The notes beneath the pieces are model-generated. The model was not told the origin of the DNA. It did no database searches and saw only the letters and a program-made list of their open reading frames with translations. Positions 21,843 through 33,854 of a stretch of 64,000 bases of DNA are shown piece by piece. The first letter of the stretch is position 1; each line of letters opens with the position of its first letter. Origin of the DNA: Paragordius varius (lineage: Eukaryota; Nematomorpha). The stretch lies in NCBI GenBank assembly GCA_964247055.1, contig OZ176054.1, positions 5,518,001 through 5,582,000 of the forward strand. Direction: 5' to 3'. The position numbers were made by a program, and so were the translations under genes.

Positions 21843-24800
21843 GCTTTTGTCCCCCAACTTTTTTACGGTTTTTTTAAGGCCCATTCTTTACACTGTCTAA
21901 AACGCACAAACATACCAAAACTGTCTAAAATATGTTATAAAATATTTATAAATGTATTAATATGGGTGAATACGCAAGTTATTAGTTAAGCACTTATGTT
22001 TTATTAAGCTTTATATTTAAAAGGGCGTTAAACTAAAAACAAAAATTTGACTTAAAATCTTAAGTGTTTTATTATAGTAAACATAAGTTTATTATTTTAA
22101 TATTAATCAAGTAAATTTATTTATTTAACATTACATAAACAGGGGTAACAATTATAATAATCATATCACTGTACGGGATGCAATGTAACAGACAAAAAAC
22201 AAAAAGCGAAAAACATGTGAATTTTATCCAATCTAATTTTTATGATTTGAGAGTGTGTTTACATATAAAATATTTCTAAACATAAATTCTCTTACAATTA
22301 ATAAATTATTGTGGAACGATATTTAATAAAAGAACCTGTTTTTTTATTTCGGGCACCGAAGGGTTTATAAAGGTTCAACCAGTGATAAACAGTTATTTAT
22401 ATAAGGAAAATAACTAATTTTTTTTCAAAAAAATTGATTTTTGCATTTTAGACGCTTCACTTTTTAAATATCGAAGCTTATTGAAACATAAGATTTTAAG
22501 TTTACATATTTTACCATTATCTGATGATTTACAAAAATTTTGCCATTTTCCTGAATAAAGGTTTATAACAAAGTATGTTCGGAAACAGCCGAATTAAGAT
22601 TAAAATTATTTGACTAAAATTTTCAAAAGGGGGAGGGCGGAAATAGGATAAATAAGCCATCTATTTATGTTTATATTAAATCATGAACTTTATATATATT
22701 ACCCTAAAAAACTGAATATATTAAACAAAATAATTTATATGATTTTAAACATATTGTTTGAAATAAATTAAAATATAACTTATATTGATTCTTACCTATT
22801 ATTCCTAATAAACAAATTTTGATTTATATATTAATATTTTTTCAGAAACCAAGGAATTTTATAGATCTCTCGCCAAACATGGCATAAATTTGAGCGCAAT
22901 TGGTGAGGATTTCCCTAACAGACAACGTATTGAAATTAAAAATAAGTATAAACGAGAGGAAAGAGCAAATCATCATTTAGTGGATGTCGCTTTGGCTCAA
23001 CAGTAATTACGCAAATCACATAAAATATTTGTATATAAAAAATTAAGTCTAATTATAGCTCTTTGTTTTGAAGTTAATATATTATCATATTTTTACGAAA
23101 TGCAAAAATACGAAAAATTATTATTTTAATAATATAATTTATTTTAATAGAAGAAAAGTACGGTTTTTATCAAATATCCTAATGGATTCTACGTTTTTTA
23201 AATAATTTTTTTAACAGGGTTGTGTAAATTTTACAAAAAATAACTATTGGTCCCGCTTATATGTACAGTTATTCATGGTCATAAGCAGTCATTATTACCA
23301 TAAATATACCATTTGCACTTCAAGAGCTCCTTGAACACTTCAAGTTGGTCCTTGAACAATCAAGTTGGTCCTTTAACATTTCAAGTTGGTCCTTGAACAC
23401 TTCAAGTTGGTCCTTTGACTTTTTTGTTTTTTTTATTTATCAATCAAATCGTAAATAAATCATCTATTTTATTGCTTTTAACCTATTTTCTATTATTTAA
23501 CACAAATTTTAAATAGATATCAACTTTTAATCTTTGAGAAACCGTAAAACTTTATTAATTTCTTAAAATAATTTTGGATATTTATAAGATTTTAACACGA
23601 AATGAAAAAATATATAATTTTTCTGGGTTATTAATTAAAATTTTTCATTAAAAACATTTAAAAGTCAATAATTTTGTTGAATTGAAAAAAATAGTTTAAA
23701 ACAAAAAAAGTGGTTTTTCAAATTTTTTATTTTTAAATGAATAAATATATAATAAATAAAGAAAATTAGGTTAATAAATAATAAAATAAAAAAATAAATG
23801 AAAAAATTATGGTTAAATCAAAATTTATAAATTTTAAGGTCCAACTTGAAGTGTTCAAGGACCAACTTGAAATATTCAAGGACCAACTTGAACTGTTCAA
23901 GGACCAACTTGAACTGTTCAAGGACCAACTTGAAATGTTCAAGGACCAACTTGAAGTGTTCAAGGACACTCTTGAAAGGCAAATGGTATATCAAATATAT
24001 GTTATAACTAAACCAAAAACCGTTCAAATTTTATTTAACATCAATATATTTAAAATAATAATGTACGTTTGATAAAATTTCACACCTTTTTTAATAAATT
24101 TAAGTTTACCCCATAATTTGTCTTTATTTTCATGACGTGATTAATATATGTTTCAAAATTTTTCACTTGTGGCCGTCATTAATGCATTAACGGTCAGACC
24201 CCGCCCTAGATATATTAATGACAATTTTAAATGAGTTAGGTTCGAATGGTAATAGGTTTTTATTGCATACATTATATATTTTAATATAATTTGAGCGACA
24301 AATATATCTAACCCGTTTGATTTCTAACTTTACGAATTCGAAAAATATTTTTTTATATAAATTTTATACATTTTTTAGTCCAAAGCTGGACCATTATTTG
24401 AACCTTTTGTTTCCGGAAAAATCTCAGGTCAAAAAATCATCAACTCAGCCTTTGAAAGATTTTGGGAATAGAATTGTTGAATCATTAGATTCTAATCTAG
24501 GTAATTATTTACTTACTATTTACATAAATTTTAATTTATTTTTATTCATTTATTTTTTAGTTGAACCATCTCACAACTTCCCTGGTTATCCCATTGAATC
24601 AACCAAAAAACGGGCAAAACTTTTATCCCAAAAGTTTATTAAATTTTTATAAACACGATAAAACCTTATAAGACTGTGCGCCAAAAATGGCGTAAAATAA
24701 AGGTCAAGAGCTAAAAGTTTAAGAATAATGAATATTAAAACCATATATGCGGTTAAATTATACTAGAAAAAAAGTTAATTAATTTTTATGTTATTGGCCA

Positions 24801-27739
24801 AAATTCGAAATTTGCATTCGCACCTTAAGGTCAAAAAGTACAATATATGAAAACGTATATTAACTAAATTTTATTTGTTTTAATATAGCATTAGGATAAT
24901 TCTAAACAAATATTATCAACAAAGATTTGACATTTTTTCGGAGGGTATTAGAAAGATTTCAAGAATATAAGCTAAAAAAATCGCGCTTTGGCGTCGAATT
25001 TGAATCTAAAAAATTTTGCGGTAATATTAAAATATATAAACTCTATGTGTAGAAATTATCCAATATATTGCCTTTAAAAAATTTAAGCCTATATAAAAAG
25101 ATTTTTCAATAATTTAAAGCTGAACCTGCTTATTTTTAGAAAAATTCCAATACATATTACAAATACTTTTTCCATACAATTTGATGCACAGAAAGGATCT
25201 ATCATCTCAGATTTTTAATTTAGGGAATTTTTTTACCAGAAAATCTTGATTATATTATTTTGGCGCCATTTTGACTTTTAATACCAGCTTTAGGGTATAA
25301 AAATTCCCTAAATCAAAAATCTAAAATGATGGATGAATCATTATTTCTGCATCGATTTTTATGGAAAAAATATTTGTAAATATATATGCAGCTTCCGCTT
25401 TGGTTCAATTAAAAAAAATCTTTTATATAAGGCTTAAAGTTTTAGGGTGATATATTAGATAAACTCTAGAGTTGATATATGATTGTTTTAATAAGAAAAC
25501 AAAATATTTTGCCGCATATTAACAAGTTTTTATGAATTAAATTTGACGATAAATTGCGATTTTAGCTTATATTCTTGTAAGTCTTTTTAGGACCCTCCAG
25601 AAAATAAAATCTTTAGTGATTATATTTTACGTTTAGAATTTAATATAATTCAATTGACGCGTTATTTGACTTAATGTGCGATAAAGATGCGATCTTTTAA
25701 TTTTAGCTAATAACTGAAAAATTTAAATAATTTTTTCTAGTATTTGAACCGCATGTATCATTTCCATATTCATTATTCTGAAGCTTTCTACTATCGAATA
25801 ATATATGATTCATTAATCTTTATTTTTTTCTGCGCACCATGTTTTGTTATTAAGACAAAACGCTAAAACTAAAAGACAAATATTTCTAAAAAGACTTTTA
25901 TACTTTTTTCACTTTAAGTTTTCACTGTAATTTAGCGTTTTAGGTTGCGAAATAAAGCAGAAAATTCAATTGAATATATTTGTGATCATTCAAATTATAA
26001 AGAAAAAAAATCAGAGTTTACAGAGATATTTAATAAAAAAATTAAATAGTGTTTTTTCTTTATGTTTTTATTTCTAAGCTTTTTAACAATTTGTTTTTAT
26101 ACATAATATTATTATTGGCAGGAATGCCGCTAAAACATTAATTAGTTTACGACGTTATAAATTGACTTCAACCAATAACCCCAAGAAAAAAATGAATGAA
26201 AATACTACAGAAATGATAAATAATGTTGTCTTTATACCACCACCGCTTGTCCGATCAGCTCGTTTAAGGGAAAAACGTAAACGTAGAATGGCAAATCAAA
26301 CCATTGCATCTGACGATGAGGAGGATTCATCAATGTTTGAGGGGGATATCACTTCAACTACGGTCTCTGAATGTGACACAATGTCTGATATAACTTCAAT
26401 TACTGGAGAGGACCACCAGAATAATCCTAACATCAACAGTAATAATGATAGGAATAATTTGGAAATTAGATGTGTCCCACCGCAATTCATGGGTATTTTT
26501 TTATGCTAACATTGAGTTTTAACAAATTTTAAAGTTTTTCTTTAATTGAAATTATATTGAGTTTTGTTAATCTATATGTTGTACAAAACAGGGACTCAGA
26601 TATGTTAATAGGGTCGCTAATTGTTGATTAGGGGATAAACAACAACAAAACTATGAAATTTATTTGCTAATATATATTTATATTATGTCATCAAATAAAA
26701 ACCACTTTTCTATATCAATAAAGTAGCTAGCTCTTTAATTTATAGTAAAATTAAATCTTTATATATACGGTATAGAGCAACCTAACGATTATGATTATCA
26801 AAATTCCTGTTACTCTAGTCAAGATATGATAATAAAAAATGAAAATATAATTATAACCGACGCCGGAAATTATATGAGGTACAAATTTTATAATATGTAT
26901 ATTTTTTATGTTGAAATTTAATTTTATACGATAATATCGTCAAATATTTGACACTATACAGTAAAAATTGATTTTATACGGACAAAATGTAAAGATATCA
27001 AGACAATTTTTTTTCAATAGACAACCTTACTTATAACCCTATATATATTGTTAAAATCATGTATTACAATCGTAAACAATAGATTGTGTTAACAATTTAG
27101 ATCTTTATTATATACTTTGTAGTTTAAAACAATCGGTTAAAATTAGAAATCAAGATTTAAAAACTATGGTTTTCAGAAAAAACATTTGTCTTTTTACGTT
27201 TTTGTATAATTTCAATTTTTTCAAAAAAAAGTTTATTACATATTAGATAATCATTTTTTGGACTAAAATTAGATTTTAAGGTGTACCCTAGATTTATTTT
27301 AATAAAAATTTTACTGACCGTTGTATAACACCATGAAGTAACTTATCTTAAAATAGTTGACCCTTTTGAAACAAATTTTTCACTTGTAAATATTTATGTA
27401 AACTTTATCATTTAAAATAATCTATTGATATTCGAACAGAAAAAGGCTGATGTTGATATTTTATATTTTTGAATTTTTGATCGATTTCTTTCCGTAATAA
27501 TTAGGGGGACTGATTGCAATCGCTAAATAATACTCTTTATCTTTGCAAATATTAAAAGATAAAATGTAGTGATAGTACTGTCCAATTTTATCACAAAGCT
27601 TATTTTGGTTTAAATTGATATTATAAAAATATTGATTACATAAATAATTTTTGTATATTTTAGTTATGATGTGATACCCAATAATAGCTTTACCCAACCG
27701 GCATGCGAAATCGAAGTTGAAAGTGTTGATATCTCTTAA
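19445..27739 (+). CDS. BDP1: Transcription factor TFIIIB component B'' (BDP1), SANT-domain protein (11 exons, 502 aa; shorter form possible)
   Basis: Subunit of the RNA polymerase III initiation factor TFIIIB, acting with BRF1 and TBP at tRNA, 5S and U6 promoters. Exons: 19445-19681, 19707-19801, 19827-19888, 20130-20211, 20657-20787, 22846-23002, 24379-24500, 24561-24633, 26122-26492, 26776-26878, 27664-27739. Motifs: an N-terminal RR..F..KPNVAPTPK segment as in animal BDP1; VKIGPDGNIILDTE in exon 4; a Trp-led SANT domain across exons 5/6 with GINLSAIGEDFPNRQR and EIKNKYKREER. Introns 1 and 2 are 25 bp each. Without the exon-8 donor at 24634 the frame stops at 24652 (325 aa). With it, phase 2 joins exactly to exon 9, which is basic (RLREKRKRR) then acidic. 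Exons 1-7 are firm. Exons 9-11 are assigned by phase, coding character and a poly(A) signal at 27758, and could belong to another gene. Confidence 0.85.
21810..21839. repeat. (TA)n microsatellite
   Basis: Uninterrupted TA dinucleotides in BDP1 intron 5. Other TA runs are at about 36815-36838 and 38702-38736. Confidence 0.9.
23305..23990. mobile_element. MITE whose terminal inverted repeats contain 21-bp minisatellite arrays
   Basis: The ends TATACCATTTGC (23305) and GCAAATGGTATA (ending 23990) are inverted copies. Just inside each end lies a tandem array of a 21-bp unit like caaggaccaacttgaactgtt: about four imperfect units at 23333-23420 in one orientation and six at 23838-23968 in the other. 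The roughly 400-bp centre is AT-rich and non-coding. The element sits in BDP1 intron 6. Each unit contains the palindrome CTTGAACTGTTCAAG. The right array is open in several frames on both strands because 21 is a multiple of three, so the coiled-coil-like reading there is probably incidental. Confidence 0.8.
24653..26121 (+). other. BDP1 intron 8 (or 3' flank of the short form)
   Basis: AT-rich. Around 25865-25915 is half of the intronic MITE family (a run like aaaactaaaagacaaatattt). A possible alternative exon follows an acceptor at 25944 in the same phase as exon 9 (frame LRNKAENSIEYICDHSNYK, stop 26048-26050). I cannot decide whether it is used. Confidence 0.5.
26954..27220. mobile_element. 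Intronic MITE copy (family ACAGTAAAAATTG) in BDP1 intron 10
   Basis: Left end tacagtaaaaattgattttatacggacaaaatgt and right end ...acgtttttgtataatttcaattttt are imperfect inverted repeats about 70 bp long. The subterminal blocks 'agacaa' and 'ttgtctttttacg' are shared with the copies at 49640-49940, 60895-61198, 61390-61670 and 61915-62180. The centre is non-coding AT-rich DNA. Confidence 0.75.
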
Positions 27740-27757
27740 TGCATACCATATTATTTA

Positions 27758-27763
27758 AATAAA
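27758..27763 (+). promoter_or_regulatory. Poly(A) signal AATAAA after BDP1 exon 11
   Basis: Lies 19 bp after the stop at 27737-27739, consistent with a compact 3' UTR and supporting exon 11 as the terminal exon. Confidence 0.5.
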
Positions 27764-28262
27764 TTTATATGTATATTTCCCATAGATGTGATATAAAGGG
27801 CTCTGATAAATTGTTTAAACGAATTCTTATTTGGAAAATTAATATTGTGTGGGGTAGCGATTTCATAGGATTAAAATATAAAGAGCCAAAAATTTTAAAT
27901 ATAAAATAAAATATATAATATATAAATAACTAGAAATTAAGGTACAGTTTTGTTCAGGGGCCAGAATTTAAGACAACCTGAGTATGAAATTGTGATTAAT
28001 TTATTGTAAAAATTACCAAATTTTTAAGCTTATTCCTGCATGTTACACAATAAAACTTAAAATTGACATCTCAGGTTTGAAAATTATCCAATTGGATCAT
28101 TATTATTTTAATTTATGGATAAACAAATTATCCAAATTAATAATGATCATTATTTTTTTATTATGTTCATGCAAATTTTATTTACACGATTTTGTAAAAA
28201 ATTCTCTTGATAAAAAGTAGATAAGGCAAAAATGGGTTTAATGCAGCGTCGAACCATTGGAC

Positions 28263-28992
28263 CAGTGGTTCTCAACCTATTTTTGTCTCCCCACCAAATC
28301 GAAAACTAAAAGCCTTTACTAACAATACTGTAATTTAATTTTTAAATTAAATATTTTGGGATAGTTTTATACCTCATGGCCATTTTAAAAATATGCTTTC
28401 GTTAGCCTTTTAGACGCATGTAACAAAAATAATTCATAAAATATGCAAATCTGTAAAAACTCCTCACCTCAACTTTTTTCGCCTCCATTTTTTTAATCGC
28501 AGGTTCAACAGAAAAATAAATGTACATAATGGAAATTAACTTTCTCAAGCTTTGAAATCATAATTTACCAGCAATTTTTCGATATTTATTGTCAATATCA
28601 GCTGTTTACTTCGCTCGTGTTTTGGAACAATCCGAATTGGGGACGATAAAAAGTAAAAACTAACGTGGAAGTTTATTAAATCTATTACAAGAGGAGAGGG
28701 TTTACCCAAACAACTTTTAAAACATTACAATACTATAAAGGAGTGGTGTTTGTAGGCATCTAATTAATGGTAAATATAAACTCGTTGATTATTAATATAG
28801 TCTCGAGTAGTAAATTACAAACTGTCATCGCTACTAAAAAGAGTGATAGATGTAATTAATTGTTAAATAGACCAATTATCAAATAATAATAAACATTACG
28901 TTTATAAACATTAATTAAAGTCTTCAAATTTTCGTGCCACTATATTTTTCCACGCCTCTTTGGGGGGTGTTACCCCCTTTTGGGAACCACTG
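28263..28992. mobile_element. hAT-type MITE (CAGTGGTTCTCAACC ends)
   Basis: The left end CAGTGGTTCTCAACC and right end GGGAACCACTG are the classic hAT terminal pair. The flanks cattggac and cattcaac are a diverged 8-bp target-site duplication (6 of 8 match). A G/C-rich block (ctttggggggtgttaccccc) precedes the right end. No transposase remnant of convincing length, so it is non-autonomous. Confidence 0.85.
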
Positions 28993-30338
28993 CATTCAAC
29001 GATTCTTAACTAGTATTTTGAGATAAATATTTTTTGTGCTGTAGCGGATTGCTTTTTTGTTAATATACGATAAGTATCGCCATTGATATAGCCAAAAATT
29101 AAGTTTTAATTTCAATCAGTTGCTTTCGTTTGGGATATATTACTGAAAAATTTGAACCGTTATATTATAATCTTTTAAAAGCTTTGTCGCATATTAATCA
29201 ACTTTAGCCAGTCACATGTCGTGCGGCCCGAATTGTAAGTTAAACAAATTTAGTTCGATAATTGTGATGCATTATACTAAAAGTTAATATGAATTTAGTT
29301 TTAGACATTTATAAAAGATATATTAAGCATGGTAAATATAATCCTAGATAGCTTTTTAGAGTTGGTCCATTTCCACACCTGGTCAAACTAATGGCTAATT
29401 TAAAAAAGGGTGATAATTTACGCAAACACAAATGAAATGTTTTCCGAATTAATTCACATTGGCCAATATTTTTTTCACAAAATTTACTATTTGTATATTG
29501 ATGTATTTGTGCACCCTATTTCATCGCTGCGCTCACATAGTCCACATGATGAGGCGAGAATGCTAAAAAAATTCTTAACATATTCTTAAAGATGTTTCTC
29601 ATTACACTCATTTATATATCAATGTTGGTTTCGAACAATTTTCGTGACCAATGAAAGGCCATTTGTATAAAGTAATTCAAAAAATAATTATTGGCGTATT
29701 TTTATGATGGTTGTTAGTAAAGTCGAATTTATTGACAACTACAAACCATAATCACATAAAAAATATAATTAATACAAAATAAAAATATGATTGAAAGTCA
29801 CATAATACTGGTGTTTTGAATATACAAAAAATTTACAGATGCAGGTAAATAATTTTAACCCAAACTATGTATCATGATATAATATTAATAAATGAATCTA
29901 ACAATAAAAACATAATACAATATTAATAGTAAATAAAATACATGTAAAATAATTTGGGCTCAAAAATAGTTACAAATTTTTTGAGCATTTTTAGATAAAG
30001 TTTAATTGCCTTTTGTGAGTATATCTGTCATTAATATATGAGTATGCATAGTGTGGAAAATTCCCTGAGAAGCACCTTGAGATTATAATTTTTAAATATT
30101 TGGCAATACTTATCAAGACCAGAATCCATGTTAAATGCGGTTTTCATTAATCCTGACCAAATATATATTTATATTATGTAAAATGCATTTTAAAATTGTG
30201 AAATACAAGTAATAATATTTTGCATTGCGAACGGTAGCTCTTACATGGTTCTTAATATTTTATGGTAGATAAATAGTTATAGAATTGTAGATAAATAATA
30301 TTTTCCAAAAAATCCAGATTTTTAGCCTAAAGAAATAA
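28993..30338. other. Intergenic DNA between BDP1 and the Pipsqueak-type gene
   Basis: AT-rich, no coding frames. It includes the 3' flank of the minus-strand Pipsqueak-type gene; the poly(A) site was not determined. Confidence 0.5.
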
Positions 30339-33300
30339 TTAATTGCATGTTGATGGATCTGTGTCAATGGCAGATTCTATATTCAACGTACTGTTGCCCA
30401 TTTCTGTCGCCATTTGATTTGTTTTAATTTTGATAGGTAACTTTGCTTTTCTACGGTTGCCACCAAAACTCGATATTACACTATTGTTTGCAGTGGACAT
30501 ATTTTGATTGCTAGATTGAGATAGTACCAACTTTTGTAAATAACTATCAGGATCGGATTGTCCAGGCATATCATTACACAAACTTTCAACCGATACATTA
30601 TTCACATTCATTTTGCTATCATTAGGCTTTGTTCGACTATTATTACCATTAGAATTATTGTTGGTTCTTTTAGTCTTTCCGTTGATTGCGCAATTTTGAA
30701 CAGTTTTTAATATCTTAGCTGGATTGCTGACCTGACCATTTGTCAACCCATTGACATTTGATTTAGCAAATGTGCGCTTTTCAACACCATATTTCATGGT
30801 TTCCTCCATATAATTACCATTACTGTTAGAATTTAAAAGATTATTATTATTGCAAACACTATTATCAAGTAAACTATTAGCAGACGATCCGTTAGATGAG
30901 TTTGGATGTGTTGATTTATTCTGTGCACTATTAATGGCCCCATTAATATAGTCTTGTAAAACATATTGTTTAAAAGTGGATGCATCAAAGCCTGATGGCG
31001 AGCAAGGTGTCTCAGACATCATAGAAGAAAGCATCCGAGATTGATTGAATTTGTTAAAGTACAGCTTGAGTTTGGCTTCGGGTATTTTAAAATATTTTGA
31101 GGCGCCTTTGATATCAGTGTAATTATAAGCCAACGAGAATATAGCAGCTAACAGAGATTCATTATCAATGGGTTTAGTCCGATCATTTTCGCCATTTTGA
31201 TTATTAATGTTTGATGCAACTCGTCTTTGATTGGATGATGATCTAGAATTCGTTTGAATTTTTTCCCCAAAACGTTTGATGTCACCATTATTATTAGGTG
31301 TTTCAACTTTGACGGCAGGTGATGCCCTATTCAAAGTATTTCCATTTATTCGTGGATATTGGTTTGTAACATATTTTTGATTGAACGTGTCGATAGGGGG
31401 ATCGTTTAAAATTTGAGACCATGCCTCTTCATTTATTTTCTCCCCGTCGCTTTTGTAAATGGCATTCAATTTTTGGCAAATTATGGCTGACGTTTTTTGT
31501 ATGTTTGTCAGCAAAGATGTTGGTGACGAATCACCATTTATTGTATTCCCATTGTACATCGAATTGTCGCATATATTAGCACTTGAATCATTGATGTTGT
31601 AAGCTAAAAACATTTGATTATGTATGAAAAGATGGTGCAAAAGTTGATTTTTATCCTTCATAATTTTTCCACACAAAGCACAAATGTATTCGGGATATGT
31701 AACGGGGGAATCTTCTTCGGTCAAATTATTCCTAGAAAATTTCATGTAATCCAAATCAGCCAAATTTGTGAAAGAATGGCCATTAGAAGTGGTCAAACCA
31801 TTACTTCCATTTGTATGTACTTCATTTTGATTATTGTTAAAGCCAAAATTGTAATTAGCTCCTAGCATTGCTTTTCCATTTGTCAAAAAATTGCGCAAAG
31901 TTTCGGATTCTAAGGAAAGCAAAATAATAGTTTTAATTATGGAACTGACGTAGTAAATAATGGGTACAATATAAAAAATGTGGATAGTTTATTAATTTTT
32001 TTTATCAAATTTTATGCAACCTTTAATATTTTTGTTAATTAATTAAAACTATATCCTACCATGAAAATTTATATCGTTAATTGCTGGTGGCACGTGTATC
32101 CCATTCTAAAATATGTGTAAAATAAATGTATTAATATTATATTTTTCACTAAAACATTATTAATTTATGAAAGAAATAATTCGACAAACCGATTTAGAGC
32201 CGTTCATTTGAGATCCACTTAGTTTATTAGTTACATTTGTAGACAAAACCAATTTTTTCTCAGCTGGTGTGGATTGTGTAGGTGGAGGAGCTAAGATGGA
32301 ATCGCCATGTTCTGAAGCGTTAAGAGGAGGCGAAGGCGAGATTGTAGCCGGACTTTTACTACTTCCTTCATTTTCAAGAGGTTGGGGTGATTTGCTTGGG
32401 ATGTCTGTCGAAATATCATCATTTTCGTTCCCCGAATTCGGTAGCAATTTTTTGTGCGTAGACATGTGTTCCTTCCATTCGATTTTATACCTAATATTAT
32501 GATTTTATAATTTTTACGTTGACAGACCTGTCTCAAATTTATAACTATGTGGGGCGAAACACTTTTAAAATTAATCTATTAAATATCGGCAGATATAATA
32601 TGCAACAGGGGTGTATTATTGGCTAACGGTCATTTTTATCACTTTTTCCTAAATTAGCCAATATTAAAGCCCTTTGCTGTATTTGCTGTATATGGCAATA
32701 TTTAAACTCAATATACTCATATTTAATTGGTTTTTGTTTATGCAATTGAAAATTTAGCAAAATTATTTTTTCCACGTTTTCATTAAAATGTTCATGAGTT
32801 TTAAATTATAATTAGTAATTATTTATAATATAATGAGATACCTCAAGTCCTTTTGACAAAAAATGCACCAATATTGCTTAGGCCGTAGATGGTGATGCAA
32901 TGTACTTCGCGGAACTTTAAAAAATTTGGCCGCTTGTTCTCCACTCATTTTTGCTGTCTGTACAGCTTCCAAAGCTCTTTTTAATTGATCTCGGGTATAA
33001 GTTTTGTAATAGCCACGTTTATGAGCTGAACCCTAGATTTAAACAAAATGTTTTTTTTTGTTAAACAAATTTACACAAATGAATACTTAGGCAAATATGC
33101 ATCTTCATATTTACAAAATCTTAAACCCTCTCAATTAAGTTAAGTCTTTTTTCCAATTTTAGCCTTACTGCAAAATAAGAACAAAATTACAACTAATATT
33201 ACATTATTAAAATTTATAAAAAATATAGGTCAGCCCGGAGACAATTTTTTGGCTCATATTAAATAAGGCCCAGGATGTAAAAGAGATAAACCGATAGGTT

Positions 33301-33854
33301 TCCGATTTTTTTAAATGCTTTTAGTGGTCAGGATAATTACATTTTTATCTAATAAACCATGGCAAGTCTTTATAGGTAAAGAAATAAAAATATCACAAAT
33401 ATTAGAATACCTGTCCATCGTCATTTCCATTTAGATTATCACCATTAAACTTAGTTTGATCGTTATATTGCGAATCCGAAAAATCCATATTTGACGCTCC
33501 TCCGTTAGTCGAATTATTTCCAACTGTATCAACACCGTTATCATTATCATTATTGCTGTTGTTTATAAAGTTATTAGATACCGAGGATGGCATTAACAAA
33601 ATATTTTTAATCAATGGATTCGAATCAATAAAATCATTAAAATCCATTATGGGCGGTTTTTTGGATTGAGAAAACTCTGATTTCCAAGGCAATCGTCCAT
33701 TAGGCAAATGTTCGGAACTACCATTTGTACCGTTTGTAACATTAGATGTGCCCTCGGTGATATTTGATTTTGGCGATATCACTTCTTTTGACATTTTTGA
33801 TTTAAGCCCGGAATCAATGGGTTTTATATCCTTCAGCGGTTGATCGATTTCCAT
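30339..33854 (-). CDS. Pipsqueak-type HTH and C2H2 zinc-finger protein (5 exons, 850 aa)
   Basis: Probable sequence-specific nuclear DNA-binding regulator. Exons, reading down: 33854-33411, 33032-32842, 32490-32190, 32105-32060, 31909-30339; phases close exactly (2553 nt). A Ser/Asn-rich N-terminus leads to a Pipsqueak helix-turn-helix in exon 2 (about residues 160-197; YTRDQLKRALEAV, MSGEQAAKFFKVPRSTLHHHL in part). It is followed at once by a C2H2 finger split by intron 2 (Cys-Ile-Phe-Cys ... HMSTH). Exon 5 carries a second C2H2 (ICALCGKIM...HHLFIH, about 400-422) and a second HTH-like segment (about 576-615; GASKYFKIPEAKLKLYFNKF). The rest is low-complexity Asn/Ser. The 46-bp exon 4 was inferred because it alone restores phase between exons 3 and 5. 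An upstream non-coding exon is possible. No BTB domain is visible. Confidence 0.88.

Noticed and set aside
23766-24072. Open frames with KDQLELF- or FKLVLEH-type heptads on both strands as a coiled-coil protein gene
   Set aside because: A 21-bp tandem repeat is automatically open in several frames. It lies in a MITE in an intron with no splice or start support.
31614-32536. Open frames opposite or overlapping the Pipsqueak-type exons
   Set aside because: Shadows of exons 3 and 5 in other frames; no independent start, splice or motif evidence.
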